Positions 1 through 10,117 of a stretch of DNA of 64,000 nt are shown here, piece by piece. Both the position numbers and the translations under genes were made by a program. Origin of the DNA: a virus; IMG/VR virus record IMGVR_UViG_3300035670_000113, positions 1 through 64,000 of that record; one strand, given 5' to 3'. The notes beneath the pieces were generated by a model. It saw only the letters and a program-made list of their open reading frames with translations, was not told the DNA's origin and ran no database searches. Each line of letters opens with the position of its first letter. The stretch's first letter is position 1.

Positions 1-1
1 A

Positions 2-1093
2 CTGTCATCAAAGATTAATAGTACTGAAGATGCATTTCAATCACTGCTGGCTATTAGTACTTCTGGTAGCAAAGAACAGCTAGATTATATTATACAACTT
101 GTAGGTGAGATAGATAGACTAAATACAGAATTAAGAGACCTAAATCTTACTGAAGAGGAACGCAAGAAGAGACTTGAAGAAGTAAAGAGACTCTCAGAGA
201 CTGGAGCCAGTCTTCTGGACCTTGCTATGCAATCAACACAGAAAGAGACAGCATCTCAAAGTAATTTCGAGATTTTGGATAAAAGAGACATGGCAGATCC
301 AGGATATGATGCTCTTATGGATATGTACAACAAGACGCTTGCTCAGTATCAATCCTTTAAAGATCCAAATGGAAATCCTTTATTCCAACCAGAAGAGCAA
401 GATGTTGGAATAATCTTCAAAGATGGAAATGAGAAGTTACACGTAGATTTAAGACTTCTACAAATTGCTATGGATAAGTTGATTGATGTAAATCAAAAGC
501 AGTTAGATGGTCTGTATAACATGCCTGAAGGGTCATACTTCTGGATACCTTCTACAATACTTCCGTATATTGCTAGTGGAGGTGGAGGAGGTACTACAAC
601 CACCGAAACAACCCCTGCTACACTTGCACCAGTATCTACTACGGTAGAAACTACTAAGGATGTTACTGGAGAGAGTGCCAAGATAGAACGTATGGAAGCT
701 GAAGAAGCTACAGTTCAGTTACCCGTATGGGATGCTGGACTTGCTAGGACACAAAGCAGAGAAGCATCTTCATTAGAAGCAGAGGAAGAAACCGGCTCAT
801 CTAAAGTTATATCTGACGTATCATCTGCACTCACTAACATGGTACTTAAACTTAGCGAGTTTCTAAATAACAATCTAAATCCATTAGACTGGATGGGATT
901 AAGAGGAGACTCTGAATCTTCTGGTCAGGTTAATACTGCTCCAGTTTCAAGAGTTGATTTAAAGTTTGAGTCTACTACACAACTTGTTGTAGATGGAAGA
1001 GTGCTATTTGAAACTATGAAGCCTTATATGGCAGAGGATATAGCAGCTGCAGAGGCTGCCAATGGAACTGTTACACGTTCCTTTGTAATTTAG
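2..1093 (+). CDS. C-terminal part of probable tail tape-measure protein (5' truncated by window)
   Basis: The frame is open from base 2 to a TAG at 1093, so this is the 3' end of a longer gene. An internal ATG at 227 is not a convincing start, because the open frame runs through it. The visible part begins with charged, helical Lys/Glu-rich sequence, then a Gly5 and Thr-rich linker near codon 200, then an acidic stretch and a C-terminus with VVDGRVLFETMKPYM. That ending (T-Q-L-V-x-D-G-R) resembles the tail of tape-measure proteins, and the gene lies directly before hub-like tail genes, the usual position. Tape-measure proteins set tail length and act in DNA passage. The family call rests on position and C-terminus only. 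Confidence 0.55.
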   Translation: MSSKINSTEDAFQSLLAISTSGSKEQLDYIIQLVGEIDRLNTELRDLNLTEEERKKRLEEVKRLSETGASLLDLAMQSTQKETASQSNFEILDKRDMADPGYDALMDMYNKTLAQYQSFKDPNGNPLFQPEEQDVGIIFKDGNEKLHVDLRLLQIAMDKLIDVNQKQLDGLYNMPEGSYFWIPSTILPYIASGGGGGTTTTETTPATLAPVSTTVETTKDVTGESAKIERMEAEEATVQLPVWDAGLARTQSREASSLEAEEETGSSKVISDVSSALTNMVLKLSEFLNNNLNPLDWMGLRGDSESSGQVNTAPVSRVDLKFESTTQLVVDGRVLFETMKPYMAEDIAAAEAANGTVTRSFVI

Positions 1094-1103
1094 GAGACTA
1101 AAA

Positions 1104-1463
1104 ATGGCTTGGTATTTAAATAACACAAGAATTTTTGTACAAGAACATAAAAAAGTAGGTACACAGATTATACCGAGACTGCAACCACTGACAGGGGGAA
1201 CAGTGCATCAGTTCTTTGGGTATGAAAGTCCGATAGTAAAACTGGCAGCCCTTGTTGTTGGAAACACAGACAAAGATGCCCTTGAGGACATGTATCAGAG
1301 TACATCGTCAGTTGTACTATCTGGTCCCTACGATATATATAAAAGTTATTATATGCACAGTATTGAAACTGGTATTGAACCAGCAACATGTCAAACTATT
1401 AGAACAGACCTTGCAGAGGATGCTCCAGTATATACAATCTTGATGGAACTATACGAGGTATAA
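1104..1463 (+). CDS. small tail/baseplate protein, unknown family
   Basis: The product is 119 aa, starting after GGAGACTAAAA. It begins MAWYLNNTRIFVQ and includes a histidine-glutamine-phenylalanine patch in the middle; no catalytic motif is seen. It sits between the tape-measure end and the hub genes, 1 bp before the next start. That position is typical of a distal-tail or LysM-type adaptor. Function is inferred from position only. Confidence 0.5.
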   Translation: MAWYLNNTRIFVQEHKKVGTQIIPRLQPLTGGTVHQFFGYESPIVKLAALVVGNTDKDALEDMYQSTSSVVLSGPYDIYKSYYMHSIETGIEPATCQTIRTDLAEDAPVYTILMELYEV

Positions 1464-1464
1464 A

Positions 1465-2406
1465 ATGCCTATATTAGATGCATCAGTAACTGGAACAAGC
1501 GGACTTATATCTATAGTAGTATCAGATAGCTATACTGCTGCTACAGCTACGGCGGTTATCACCGCTCTAGATACAAACCTCGATATCGGGGACAGTGTTT
1601 CCGTATATTTAGGATACTCTACTGGAATAAATAGAGTTTTCCAGGGGTATGTTAAATCTATGGAAAGAAAGGAAACTGAGCGTGTTTACACGATAACAGC
1701 TGCTAATGCCATGATACGGGCCGTAGATTACTTTATTGTGTCACCAGACGGGCCTGAATACCCCTACAGGTGGCGTGGGGTGGATGCAGAAGACTTGGTG
1801 GGGGACATTCTAGGCATGGCAGGGCTTACAAACTACTATGGGGGAAACTCTGGGTTTACATTTGGTATAAATACAGATGTTGAAGTAAATCTAACATCTG
1901 CGTATGACTATGCTCACTTTATTGCCAGCATTTTAGCGTGGCACGTTTATTGTGATGATAATGGTAAATGTTGGTTTGTAAACAGGCCTCCATACCCCAG
2001 TGGAGATACGAGCATAGCTACAGTCACAAATTCTTCCATAATTCAGGCACAGTATATGGAGTCTGATAGAGACCTTAGAAACAGGGTTGTTGTTTATGGA
2101 GCTGAAGGAATTGTTGCTGAGGCTAAAGCCGCATCCCCATATCTACCCGCAGGATTTTATAAAAGTGTTGTTTTAGCATCCCCAATAATAGATGTTCAGA
2201 GCGTAGCAGATGCAGCAGCAGCATACAACTTGGCAAAACTTAATAGACTTACTAAAAGACTTAATGCTAGTATTATTGGTAATCCAAGTATAAACTGCAG
2301 AAATTGCATTAATGTTACAGGTTGGGGAGGACAGTACTTTGTCTACGGTATAGAACACAACTGGTCAAGAAGTGGCTATATGACAAATATGGAATTGAGG
2401 AAATAA
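1465..2406 (+). CDS. tail hub-like protein (gpD/gp27-type), short paralogue
   Basis: The product is 313 aa. The ordering resembles tail-hub proteins: an N-terminal beta domain, an inserted domain around the YPYRWRGVDAEDLVGDIL segment, then DRDLRNRVVVYG and a C-terminal barrel. It shares several landmarks with the first 300 residues of the next gene (RNR-A/V-VVYG, Y-F-I-x-S, a D-Y-F-I motif near residue 90), so the two are tandem paralogues. The likely role is in the baseplate or tail-tip hub that seats the fibres and lytic activity. No peptidase motif was seen. Confidence 0.6.
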   Translation: MPILDASVTGTSGLISIVVSDSYTAATATAVITALDTNLDIGDSVSVYLGYSTGINRVFQGYVKSMERKETERVYTITAANAMIRAVDYFIVSPDGPEYPYRWRGVDAEDLVGDILGMAGLTNYYGGNSGFTFGINTDVEVNLTSAYDYAHFIASILAWHVYCDDNGKCWFVNRPPYPSGDTSIATVTNSSIIQAQYMESDRDLRNRVVVYGAEGIVAEAKAASPYLPAGFYKSVVLASPIIDVQSVADAAAAYNLAKLNRLTKRLNASIIGNPSINCRNCINVTGWGGQYFVYGIEHNWSRSGYMTNMELRK

Positions 2407-5400
2407 ATGGATTTAGTAAATGTTTTTCATGGAAGTACAAACATTACAGAATATGTAATTTCATATGAGAGAAATCAGAAGATGTGTACAGGAATACATA
2501 CACTATCTCTGACCTTATCTCCTGGCCTGTCTTTTACTCCCTGGGATGTTTTGAGGATATACGAGGAAGGAAATTTAAATGGGGAGTTTTACGTCAGCAG
2601 TTATGGACCTAAGAAACCAAACAATGAGTATATAGTAACGGCTCAGTGTGGTTCAAAACGTCTGGTTGATTATTTTATAGCGGAATCATATACTATAGAA
2701 TATCCTACCTATGCAAGAAGTTGGATAGAACAATTTCTTACGGAGGCAGGTGTAACTTATGAATTTACTACAGAGAGTTATGGGAGCCTTCTTTCTAATA
2801 ACACAACTCTTGGACTGATGAGTGCTTATGACCAGATAATGTATCTACTGCAAATCAGTGGATGGTACATGTATTTTGATGAAAGAAATACTTGCAAGAT
2901 AGGCAAAATGGATGTTGACTATGGAAGAACAAGAGGGACATTTACTAATAGGAAGCTGCTAAGCATTAAACTTGTTAAGCACGATAAAATGTTGAGAAAC
3001 AGGGCTGTAGTGTACGGTAATGTTGATCCATTCACTGGACAGCAGATTATTACAGACATTAGTACAATTACACCCTGGAACTATGATGAGAATGATTTAA
3101 GAGCGGTTGTGGTATCTAATTCCAATATCCCAAACCAAAGCTCTGCAGATACCCTTGCATCACAGATACTCAGTGAGTTTGCAGACATTACTCAAGAAAA
3201 ACACATAACTTTTCACGGTGGAAGTAAATTACACATCGGAGAAGTAGTCAGAATTTCCAACAAAATATTTAATGGAAAAGGTGTAGTTACCACACAGGGT
3301 GCATCTTTGAGCAGAGAAGGACTTGTTGGAATGGCAATATTGGATGAAAGATGCCCAAGACTGTGGGCCTTCTTTGATTATGGTGACTATGTTTATGTTG
3401 GAACTGTAAGTAGTGGAGTATATAGAAAACACATCCTTTGGGATCATACGTGGAGTGGATTCAATGAGGGACTTACAGAGTCTGGCATATCTGACCTGTT
3501 TGTGCGTGGAGGAGTTGCTACGTGCGTCACATTCAGCGGACTCGCATGGGTAACTCTAGCTGAAGAAGTTAAGGCAGCATGGAGTGGAATAATCATTCCT
3601 CCACTAATGACATTTAGTGGAGAGAATAGTGATAGAACACTGTATCCAAGTGGAGATATGTTAGTAGAATCTGGACTAATGGCTAGAGGAGTTATACACG
3701 ATAAAGTTACTAATAATATAAGACTTTTGGTGGATAACTACTCTGGAGGTAATTATCCAGGATTCTTTGATATGTATTCAGGAGTTTTTATTAATGCTAG
3801 TGGTATTACAGCAGAAATGTTCTCAGGACTTCGGGCTTGGGTACTGGACTACACAACCAGTGGAAATCCTGGAGATGATACATCTGCTGACTATGTTAGT
3901 GGATATTATGGATCTCCCATATTGGTGAGTTCATATCCTATAGAAGTATCTGGAAATTTTGGATTTATAGGAATAGACATAGAAAATGATGGCAGATATG
4001 ACTACGTATCCGTTGCTACTTCTGGAGAAGGAGTGCCAACTAATCCAAGTGGAGAATATAATTTTGGATACAGGGGTCCAGTATTTGGGTGGGGTCCTGA
4101 TATAAATATAAAAACAAGTATATCTAGAACTACAGACTTTTCTTCTGGTTTTACTTATACTTCAAGAAACGGTGATGATATATATCCGGCATCTGTATTT
4201 GCTTATGATGACGGAGATGTTGCAGAACTGGCATACGTAAGAAGATTGCCAGTAGGTGGTACAAATGAGGTCTGTCACCTTAAAATAACCAAAGAGTTTG
4301 ATGACTTTTGGAACGAATTCTATCCAGTTAAAACATTTACTTCAAAATCATTGACAGGAATTGGGTTTCCAATTATGGGAACACACAGGGTCGAAGAAGG
4401 TATTTTCAAGTTTTTTGATGGAGAAAAGATGTATGAGTGGGATGTTGCTAATAATACTATAACATCAGAAACAGTAAATTCTACGTCCTTCCCATATGCG
4501 CCTTCTGTCTACATTGACGGAATAGCTTATACAGCATCTGCTAATAACACAAGCAATAACCTTGTTGTTAAATTATTCTCAATAAATACACTAACAGGTG
4601 AGGTTGGAGAGAATGAGGTATTAAACTACCCCGCCGATGATTATAACAGATATAGACTATCAACAATACAGACAGGAAGAGTTAATAATAATCCAGCGTT
4701 TTTAGTTCACTATACTCATGAATATAGAAGTTCATTATTAGATGAGTGGGATACAGCACTTTATGGGGCATATATTCAGGGTCTTACAGCTGCAGGTGTT
4801 GAGCTAATACATGACTTTGAAAGACCTCTAGACTATGGTTCCCCAGACCCTATTTTTGGTATAGAGAATTATATTCAGCTTAATGACTCAACATTTGTTG
4901 GTTCAACTGTGGCAATGTTTACTGACATGACCGGAGATGATCCAGTTTATATCTGGGTAAGAATAACCCAATCAAACGGTTCCTTTAATTTTGAGCAGTT
5001 TACATCTGCCACCTTGACATTGCCACCAACCAATCCACTAGATGGCTATACTACAATTCCTCTTACTGGAACGGATGATGGTGCATTTTTAATGGAAACA
5101 GCTACTGAAACAATATGGAAGGCGGATTCAAAGTGGGGAAATCCTGTAGAGGAGTTCTTAATTGAAGGATATACGGTTGCTAATATAATACAAAATGCAG
5201 ACACTGTAACAGAAGAGATATATGTACTAGTTTATGATGATAACTATGATTACTACCTAATTCCATATGATACAGCAGGTGATGAGGCGGGTAAGAAAAT
5301 AGTATCAACCCTGTCTACTGGAGGCGATGCTACATTGACTATGGCTGGTCCCTGGGTAATAGCCTACTTTCCAAGATATGTACAAAACGAGTTTTCTACA

Positions 5401-6063
5401 GTTCAAGCAGATTCTTCTATCAGATACCTTTATAACAAAGGCGGAATTTCTTCTGGAATAACTTTCTTAGTCTTACAAAGGGATGGTGGTGTCTTTTATG
5501 TGCTGCAAAGTGGTGGATACCCCTATAGGCTGGATGTATCAGCAGTATCACCGCTTCTTACTGTTCAGGAAACTCTGGGAACATCAAGAAGTATGTATGT
5601 GACAGGGCCTGGAATGTTTGTTGACGATTTTGGTGGAGCACTAACATATGGAGATACTCCAGTACATGATTATAGATATACAACACTAGATTCTGTGGCA
5701 TCTGGTATAATTCTAAATGACGTAACAGTTTCAGGTGGTTCTAGAAGTATGGTATTTGTTGTAGAGAGCGGCCTGGTTTTAGCATCTGGCATATTCTTTA
5801 CAGATCTGTCTCTGAGCATGGGAGTATATGATATTTCATATCTTATCAGTGGTGTCCCAGTTCAAATGTCAGGAGTTCCAGAGTTAATAGAAACTACAAA
5901 CTACAGTTTCCCAGACCAGTTTATATTTGCTACATCAAGTGGAGAAGAAGGTCTCTACAGGTTCTATCAAAAGAACCCTAGTGGACTTATGTTTCAAGAG
6001 CATATAAGCGGATTTCCAATGGACTCTAGAACTACTATAATCAGAGTAGAGGATAAAATTTAA
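2407..6063 (+). CDS. large tail protein: hub domain plus long C-terminal beta-rich region
   Basis: The product is 1218 aa; its ATG directly follows the previous stop. Residues 1-300 are a second copy of the hub-like fold (KMLRNRAVVYGNVD near residue 200). The remaining 900 residues are Gly/Ser/Tyr/Asp-rich, with many short W/Y-G-D and SG-containing strands, consistent with beta-propeller or fibre-type modules. No enzyme motif is evident. The gene probably combines the tail-tip hub with a receptor-facing structure. It overlaps the next gene by one base. The tail role is likely; the fold of the C-terminal part is inferred. Confidence 0.6.
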   Translation: MDLVNVFHGSTNITEYVISYERNQKMCTGIHTLSLTLSPGLSFTPWDVLRIYEEGNLNGEFYVSSYGPKKPNNEYIVTAQCGSKRLVDYFIAESYTIEYPTYARSWIEQFLTEAGVTYEFTTESYGSLLSNNTTLGLMSAYDQIMYLLQISGWYMYFDERNTCKIGKMDVDYGRTRGTFTNRKLLSIKLVKHDKMLRNRAVVYGNVDPFTGQQIITDISTITPWNYDENDLRAVVVSNSNIPNQSSADTLASQILSEFADITQEKHITFHGGSKLHIGEVVRISNKIFNGKGVVTTQGASLSREGLVGMAILDERCPRLWAFFDYGDYVYVGTVSSGVYRKHILWDHTWSGFNEGLTESGISDLFVRGGVATCVTFSGLAWVTLAEEVKAAWSGIIIPPLMTFSGENSDRTLYPSGDMLVESGLMARGVIHDKVTNNIRLLVDNYSGGNYPGFFDMYSGVFINASGITAEMFSGLRAWVLDYTTSGNPGDDTSADYVSGYYGSPILVSSYPIEVSGNFGFIGIDIENDGRYDYVSVATSGEGVPTNPSGEYNFGYRGPVFGWGPDINIKTSISRTTDFSSGFTYTSRNGDDIYPASVFAYDDGDVAELAYVRRLPVGGTNEVCHLKITKEFDDFWNEFYPVKTFTSKSLTGIGFPIMGTHRVEEGIFKFFDGEKMYEWDVANNTITSETVNSTSFPYAPSVYIDGIAYTASANNTSNNLVVKLFSINTLTGEVGENEVLNYPADDYNRYRLSTIQTGRVNNNPAFLVHYTHEYRSSLLDEWDTALYGAYIQGLTAAGVELIHDFERPLDYGSPDPIFGIENYIQLNDSTFVGSTVAMFTDMTGDDPVYIWVRITQSNGSFNFEQFTSATLTLPPTNPLDGYTTIPLTGTDDGAFLMETATETIWKADSKWGNPVEEFLIEGYTVANIIQNADTVTEEIYVLVYDDNYDYYLIPYDTAGDEAGKKIVSTLSTGGDATLTMAGPWVIAYFPRYVQNEFSTVQADSSIRYLYNKGGISSGITFLVLQRDGGVFYVLQSGGYPYRLDVSAVSPLLTVQETLGTSRSMYVTGPGMFVDDFGGALTYGDTPVHDYRYTTLDSVASGIILNDVTVSGGSRSMVFVVESGLVLASGIFFTDLSLSMGVYDISYLISGVPVQMSGVPELIETTNYSFPDQFIFATSSGEEGLYRFYQKNPSGLMFQEHISGFPMDSRTTIIRVEDKI

Positions 6064-7460
6064 TGGGAACTTTTGAATTACAAATCTTAGAATATATAAA
6101 TAGTGCTATTAGACAAAGCAGGGCACAGGCTCTTATACTCGGCTCAAGACCTGGAGGATACGTTGGACAACTTCCACAAACCAGAGTACAGTATGATATA
6201 AATGAGTTAGCAACAAGTGGTACTCCTATTTCTGGATATTCCATGCTTGATAACTTAAACCACATAAGGTATAGAATACAAGTACTGGAAAGTGGAGGAA
6301 CACCATCATCTTTCAGTGGGGCATTTACAGATCTATCAGATACACCTAGTACTTATACAGGAAATGCTGGAAAGATTCTTATTGTAAATGCTACTGAAAG
6401 TGGTATAGAGTTCACCTCTTATGTTCCATCGTCTGGAACTACTACGCTATCTGGCATTGCATCAAATGATGCTGTGTTCTTTATAGATGGTGCTTTGGCT
6501 AGTGGTATTGCAATGAGTTACTCATATGTAGTTCCTAGAAACATGACAATATCAGGAATTTTTGCATATGTTGAGACTCCAGGAGATTCTGGAGACACAA
6601 TAATTGATGTCAATAAAAATGGAACAACATTATTCACTACACAGGCCAATAGACCTTCTGTAGCATATAACGATACATCTTCTATAAAAGCAGTTCCAGA
6701 TATTACAGAACTGCTAGAGGGAGACATTATAACCATAGACATTGATACTGTAGCAGAGGCAGCAGAAGATCTCACTATAGTAATAGCTGCTAATACAAAC
6801 CTGGTAGAGCAGATAGTACAGTCTGGAGCATCAACCTTTATAGAACTTTCAGATACTCCAATAGATTATACAGGAGATGCTGGTAAGTTTCTTGTTGTCA
6901 ACCCAACAGAGGATGGAATTATATTCTCTGGATACACACCATCCGACTTCAATTTGACGGTAAAAGAGGCAGATGGAAACCCATCTATTAGTAATATTAG
7001 CACAATTGTATTCAGTGGTGCTATAATTAGTGATGATGGTGGAGGCCAAGTAACTGTTACTGTTTCTGGTGGTACTTCAACAGGAACTTTCATACAACAT
7101 AGCCAGGCAGTACTAACAGTTGGTGGAGTACTAAGTAGTACCGGAGTAAAACCATTAAGAATATATACTCCAGATGTTGCAAGTGGTGCTACTATAGAAG
7201 AGATATATGTTGCAGTTAATACAGCTCCAGCAAGTACAGCATTAAGAGTAAGAGTTTTAAAGGGCGGGTCTACAATTTTTAGTGGAACCGATTATATAGA
7301 AGTATCCTTAGGAAGTAATACTGCTTCAAGAACTACAAATTTTGTAAGTACATCTTTATCAAAGAATGACTATTTTACAATAGAGATAGTTCAAGGGGAT
7401 AGTACAGCCAGTGATCTGTCTGTACATATAAGATATAAATGGACACTTGACAGTGATTAG
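6063..7460 (+). CDS. tail fibre/adhesin-like protein with repeated LSDTP modules
   Basis: The product is 465 aa. Two modules read F-x-x-LSDTPxxYTGxAGK followed by VNxTExGIxF, near residues 85-120 and 260-295. This repeat type is common in phage tail fibres and neck/tail adhesins. Each is followed by a beta-rich domain of about 110 residues, apparently also duplicated (TLxVxVNxx and RVRVLKGG-like strands). The gene starts on the last base of the preceding stop and is followed 11 bp later by another adhesin-like gene. It is probably a virion surface protein that touches host sugars; this is inferred. Confidence 0.6.
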   Translation: MGTFELQILEYINSAIRQSRAQALILGSRPGGYVGQLPQTRVQYDINELATSGTPISGYSMLDNLNHIRYRIQVLESGGTPSSFSGAFTDLSDTPSTYTGNAGKILIVNATESGIEFTSYVPSSGTTTLSGIASNDAVFFIDGALASGIAMSYSYVVPRNMTISGIFAYVETPGDSGDTIIDVNKNGTTLFTTQANRPSVAYNDTSSIKAVPDITELLEGDIITIDIDTVAEAAEDLTIVIAANTNLVEQIVQSGASTFIELSDTPIDYTGDAGKFLVVNPTEDGIIFSGYTPSDFNLTVKEADGNPSISNISTIVFSGAIISDDGGGQVTVTVSGGTSTGTFIQHSQAVLTVGGVLSSTGVKPLRIYTPDVASGATIEEIYVAVNTAPASTALRVRVLKGGSTIFSGTDYIEVSLGSNTASRTTNFVSTSLSKNDYFTIEIVQGDSTASDLSVHIRYKWTLDSD

Positions 7461-7471
7461 GAGATTTAATA

Positions 7472-8467
7472 ATGGCTAGAATTTTAACAGAAGGATTTGA
7501 GTTGCAGGACATGGTGGGCTTTTCTACATCTACTATCGGTTCTATTAGTACTTCAGTAAAGAGAAGCGGTAACGCATCTCTAACACTGGCTGGTGGTAAA
7601 GATTTAACATATAGCTTTCCAGCATCCTACTCTGAATTTTATATTAGAGCTGGAATATACCTTAATACTATAAATGGACTTAGCATAAGATGGTATAAGA
7701 ATTCTGTCGAGCTTGGGTCCATAAGAACGGATACTAGTGGTTCAATACTTATTTATACTAGTACAGGAACCCTAAGAGCAACAGGAACTACACCACTGAG
7801 TACAGGTATATGGTATCTTATAGAAATAAAGGTGTTAATAAATGATACAACTGGCTCTATAGAAGTTAAGTTAGATGGGGCAAGTGAGGTATCCTTTTCT
7901 GGTGATACCAAGCCTGGAACAGATACTGATGCTAATGTTATGAAATTTTATGGACTTACATCTAATGGATTTAACTTGGATGACGTAGCTCTTAATGATA
8001 CATCAGGAGGAGCAGATAATTCGTGGTGTGGTGATGGTAAAATTATAATGCTAATTCCTAATGGAAACGGAGACGCTTCTGGGCTTACTGGATCTGACGG
8101 AAACAGCACAGATAACTACCTTCTTGTGGATGAAGCACCATCAGATGATGATACCACTTACGTTGAAGGAACCGTTGTTGACACAGAAGACCTATATGCT
8201 TTAAGTAATATGACAGTATCTGGGATTACTATAAAAAGAGTTTGGGTAGCTGCAAGAGCTAAAGACACTGTTGCAAGCGGTAGAGAAATATCCCTTAATA
8301 TTAAACCAAGTGGTGGAACTACTCAACTTGGGACCAGTGTGGCACTTCTAGATTCATATACAAAAAATATTTTGGGAGATTATTACACTACCAATCCTGT
8401 AACAACATCAGCATGGCAGATATCTGAGCTGGATTCTTTACAGGCAGGTGTAAGAATTAGGAGCTAG
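7472..8467 (+). CDS. tail-associated protein with LamG/jelly-roll-like domain
   Basis: The product is 331 aa, starting after AGGAGATTTAATA. Residues 1-170 look like a concanavalin-type jelly roll (GFELQDMVGF start, FYIRAGIYLN, IWYLIEIKV, NLDDVALND), a plan used by many phage carbohydrate-binding tail proteins. The remainder has a DNSWCGDGKIIMLIP segment frequently found after this domain in phage structural proteins. It lies inside the fibre cluster. A sugar-binding role is inferred. Confidence 0.55.
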   Translation: MARILTEGFELQDMVGFSTSTIGSISTSVKRSGNASLTLAGGKDLTYSFPASYSEFYIRAGIYLNTINGLSIRWYKNSVELGSIRTDTSGSILIYTSTGTLRATGTTPLSTGIWYLIEIKVLINDTTGSIEVKLDGASEVSFSGDTKPGTDTDANVMKFYGLTSNGFNLDDVALNDTSGGADNSWCGDGKIIMLIPNGNGDASGLTGSDGNSTDNYLLVDEAPSDDDTTYVEGTVVDTEDLYALSNMTVSGITIKRVWVAARAKDTVASGREISLNIKPSGGTTQLGTSVALLDSYTKNILGDYYTTNPVTTSAWQISELDSLQAGVRIRS

Positions 8468-8469
8468 AT

Positions 8470-8670
8470 ATGGCATCTAGAACTACAAATCTTGGTACTA
8501 ATGTAGAATATGTAAACACCTCGAAAATAACGGTGTCAAATCTGGGGTTGAAATTGGAGTACGTTTTCCCCAGTAATATTACCGTATCAACATTAGGACT
8601 AATGGTGGAGTATACTGGTACTGAGATACCAGTTTCTAACGTCTATGGACCTGATTTACAAACAATGTAG
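8470..8670 (+). CDS. small repeat-containing structural protein
   Basis: The product is 66 aa and consists almost entirely of three imperfect copies of a T-x-L-G-L-x-x-EY-V-x-x-S-x-I-T-V-S unit. Short proteins of this kind sit between fibre genes in several phages. It starts 2 bp after the previous stop and ends 12 bp before the next start, so it is translated within the tail operon. Its role is unknown; it may be a fibre accessory or decoration peptide. Confidence 0.5.
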   Translation: MASRTTNLGTNVEYVNTSKITVSNLGLKLEYVFPSNITVSTLGLMVEYTGTEIPVSNVYGPDLQTM

Positions 8671-8682
8671 GAGAAATTACTA

Positions 8683-9963
8683 ATGAAGAAAAATGATAAA
8701 CAACTAGGAAAGCCTGGTATTCTTTATAAAAATACAACAGCAGCCATAGAAGCACTTACTTCAGTTGATGAAGGAAGCATAGCATACGCCACAGATACAG
8801 ATCTAATTGGAACATTTAATGGTGTAATATGGCTTTGGGGGTCCGAAGCGGCTGTTTCTGGGTTGCATAATTCTTTGGATGGTATACAGGGTGGAAGCCC
8901 AGATGATTATTACCACATCACACAGGTACAATATTCTGGGCTTGTAGGAGGAGAGGAGACCTCCCTGCACAGTCATGCGGCTGTTGCAGTCAGTGGAGCC
9001 AATGGACACATAATTCAGGAAGAGGGCGTATCTGTAACACAGAGGTCAAAACTGAACTTTGTAGGTGAAGGTGTACTTGTACTTGATGATGAAGCCAACG
9101 ATACTACGATTGTTACAATATCAGGAACCACAGTATCTGGAACCACATCATCTGGAACATCATATACTGATGAGCAAGCCCAGGACGCAGTTGGGAGTAT
9201 ACTAAATACAACCCTGGTGTATGATGATGATGCCCCATCAATTGGTCGTGCAACAATCTCAGGAGACGTAAGCGTTCTTGCTGGAAGCAATGTATCTACA
9301 ATACAAAATGATGTTGTTACTAATGCTAAGTTGGCAGAAATGACCAGTTACACCCTTAAAGGAAATGGAACAGGGGCCACTGCTAATCCAACAGACTTAA
9401 CTCTAAACAATGTTTTAGATTGGAAATCTGCAATAGCTGGAGCAATGCTTTACCGTTCAGCATCTTCGTGGGTTGGACTTACGGGTCCAACAGCAACAAC
9501 ACAGTTTCTTGGAGTAACCTATGATGCTGGAACTGAGGTATACTTACCAGAGTGGAGAAATGGCCCCGGATATGTTTTGCAGGGAATGGCTACAAACCAA
9601 ACATCTACAACAGATGGCCAAACAGTATACTGGGGATTAATTGACCGTCTTCCAACAGCCACTGCTGGAGACCATAGGGTTTATATACCATTTGCTGGAA
9701 CGATCAAGATTGCGTATATCTTTACACAATCTGGAACTGCCGGATCTGGACAAGACTGGTCAGTGTATATTAGATTAAATAATACAACAGATACCCTGGT
9801 TCAGACAATCGGGTCAACATCAGCAGTAAGAGTTTTTACGAATACTGGTTTATCCATTGCTGTAGCACAGGGAGACTACATAGAAATAAAAGAAGTTCAT
9901 CCAACATGGACAACAAATCCAGTTAATATTAGACGCAACTTCTCAATCTATGTGGCAATATAA
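8683..9963 (+). CDS. tail fibre protein
   Basis: The product is 426 aa. The early GSIAYATDTDLIGTFNG segment and HNSLDGIQGGSPDDYYHIT are recurrent tail-fibre signatures, followed by collagen-poor, Thr/Ser/Gly-rich beta structure. A C-terminal jelly-roll-like domain (residues 290-426, ending with a NIRRNFSIYVAI strand) probably trimerises or binds the receptor. It is the last of the fibre genes before lysis. Confidence 0.6.
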   Translation: MKKNDKQLGKPGILYKNTTAAIEALTSVDEGSIAYATDTDLIGTFNGVIWLWGSEAAVSGLHNSLDGIQGGSPDDYYHITQVQYSGLVGGEETSLHSHAAVAVSGANGHIIQEEGVSVTQRSKLNFVGEGVLVLDDEANDTTIVTISGTTVSGTTSSGTSYTDEQAQDAVGSILNTTLVYDDDAPSIGRATISGDVSVLAGSNVSTIQNDVVTNAKLAEMTSYTLKGNGTGATANPTDLTLNNVLDWKSAIAGAMLYRSASSWVGLTGPTATTQFLGVTYDAGTEVYLPEWRNGPGYVLQGMATNQTSTTDGQTVYWGLIDRLPTATAGDHRVYIPFAGTIKIAYIFTQSGTAGSGQDWSVYIRLNNTTDTLVQTIGSTSAVRVFTNTGLSIAVAQGDYIEIKEVHPTWTTNPVNIRRNFSIYVAI

Positions 9964-9985
9964 TACCATAAATAGGAGATATAAC

Positions 9986-10069
9986 ATGTTCGCATATTTA
10001 CCAGTGATTATTTTTATAATTAACTTTGTGGGAAGAGTTTTTATTGGACCAGCTATTAGAGTATTCTAG
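9986..10069 (+). CDS. 27-aa hydrophobic micropeptide upstream of endolysin
   Basis: A short ORF (M-F-A-Y-L-P-V-I-I-F-I-I-N-F-V...) follows an AGGAGATATAAC ribosome site. It is one short hydrophobic segment with a basic C-terminal half. It is too small to classify. Its position directly before the endolysin suggests a lysis-related membrane peptide, but this is inference. Confidence 0.45.
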   Translation: MFAYLPVIIFIINFVGRVFIGPAIRVF

Positions 10070-10078
10070 TAGCAATAT

Positions 10079-10102
10079 GGGGAGGGAGATTTCTCCCTCC
10101 CC
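10079..10102 (+). repeat. perfect G-rich/C-rich hairpin before endolysin
   Basis: GGGGAGGGAGA and its exact complement TCTCCCTCCCC are separated by two bases. There is no U-run after it, so it is not a classical terminator. It may protect or process the endolysin mRNA, or reduce read-through. It resembles hairpins at 12680, 12844 and 21221. Confidence 0.7.
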
Positions 10103-10117
10103 AATAAAGAGATTAAT

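Noticed and set aside
10079-10102. Transcription terminator before the endolysin
   Set aside because: No T-run follows the stem, and the endolysin would be left without a promoter.
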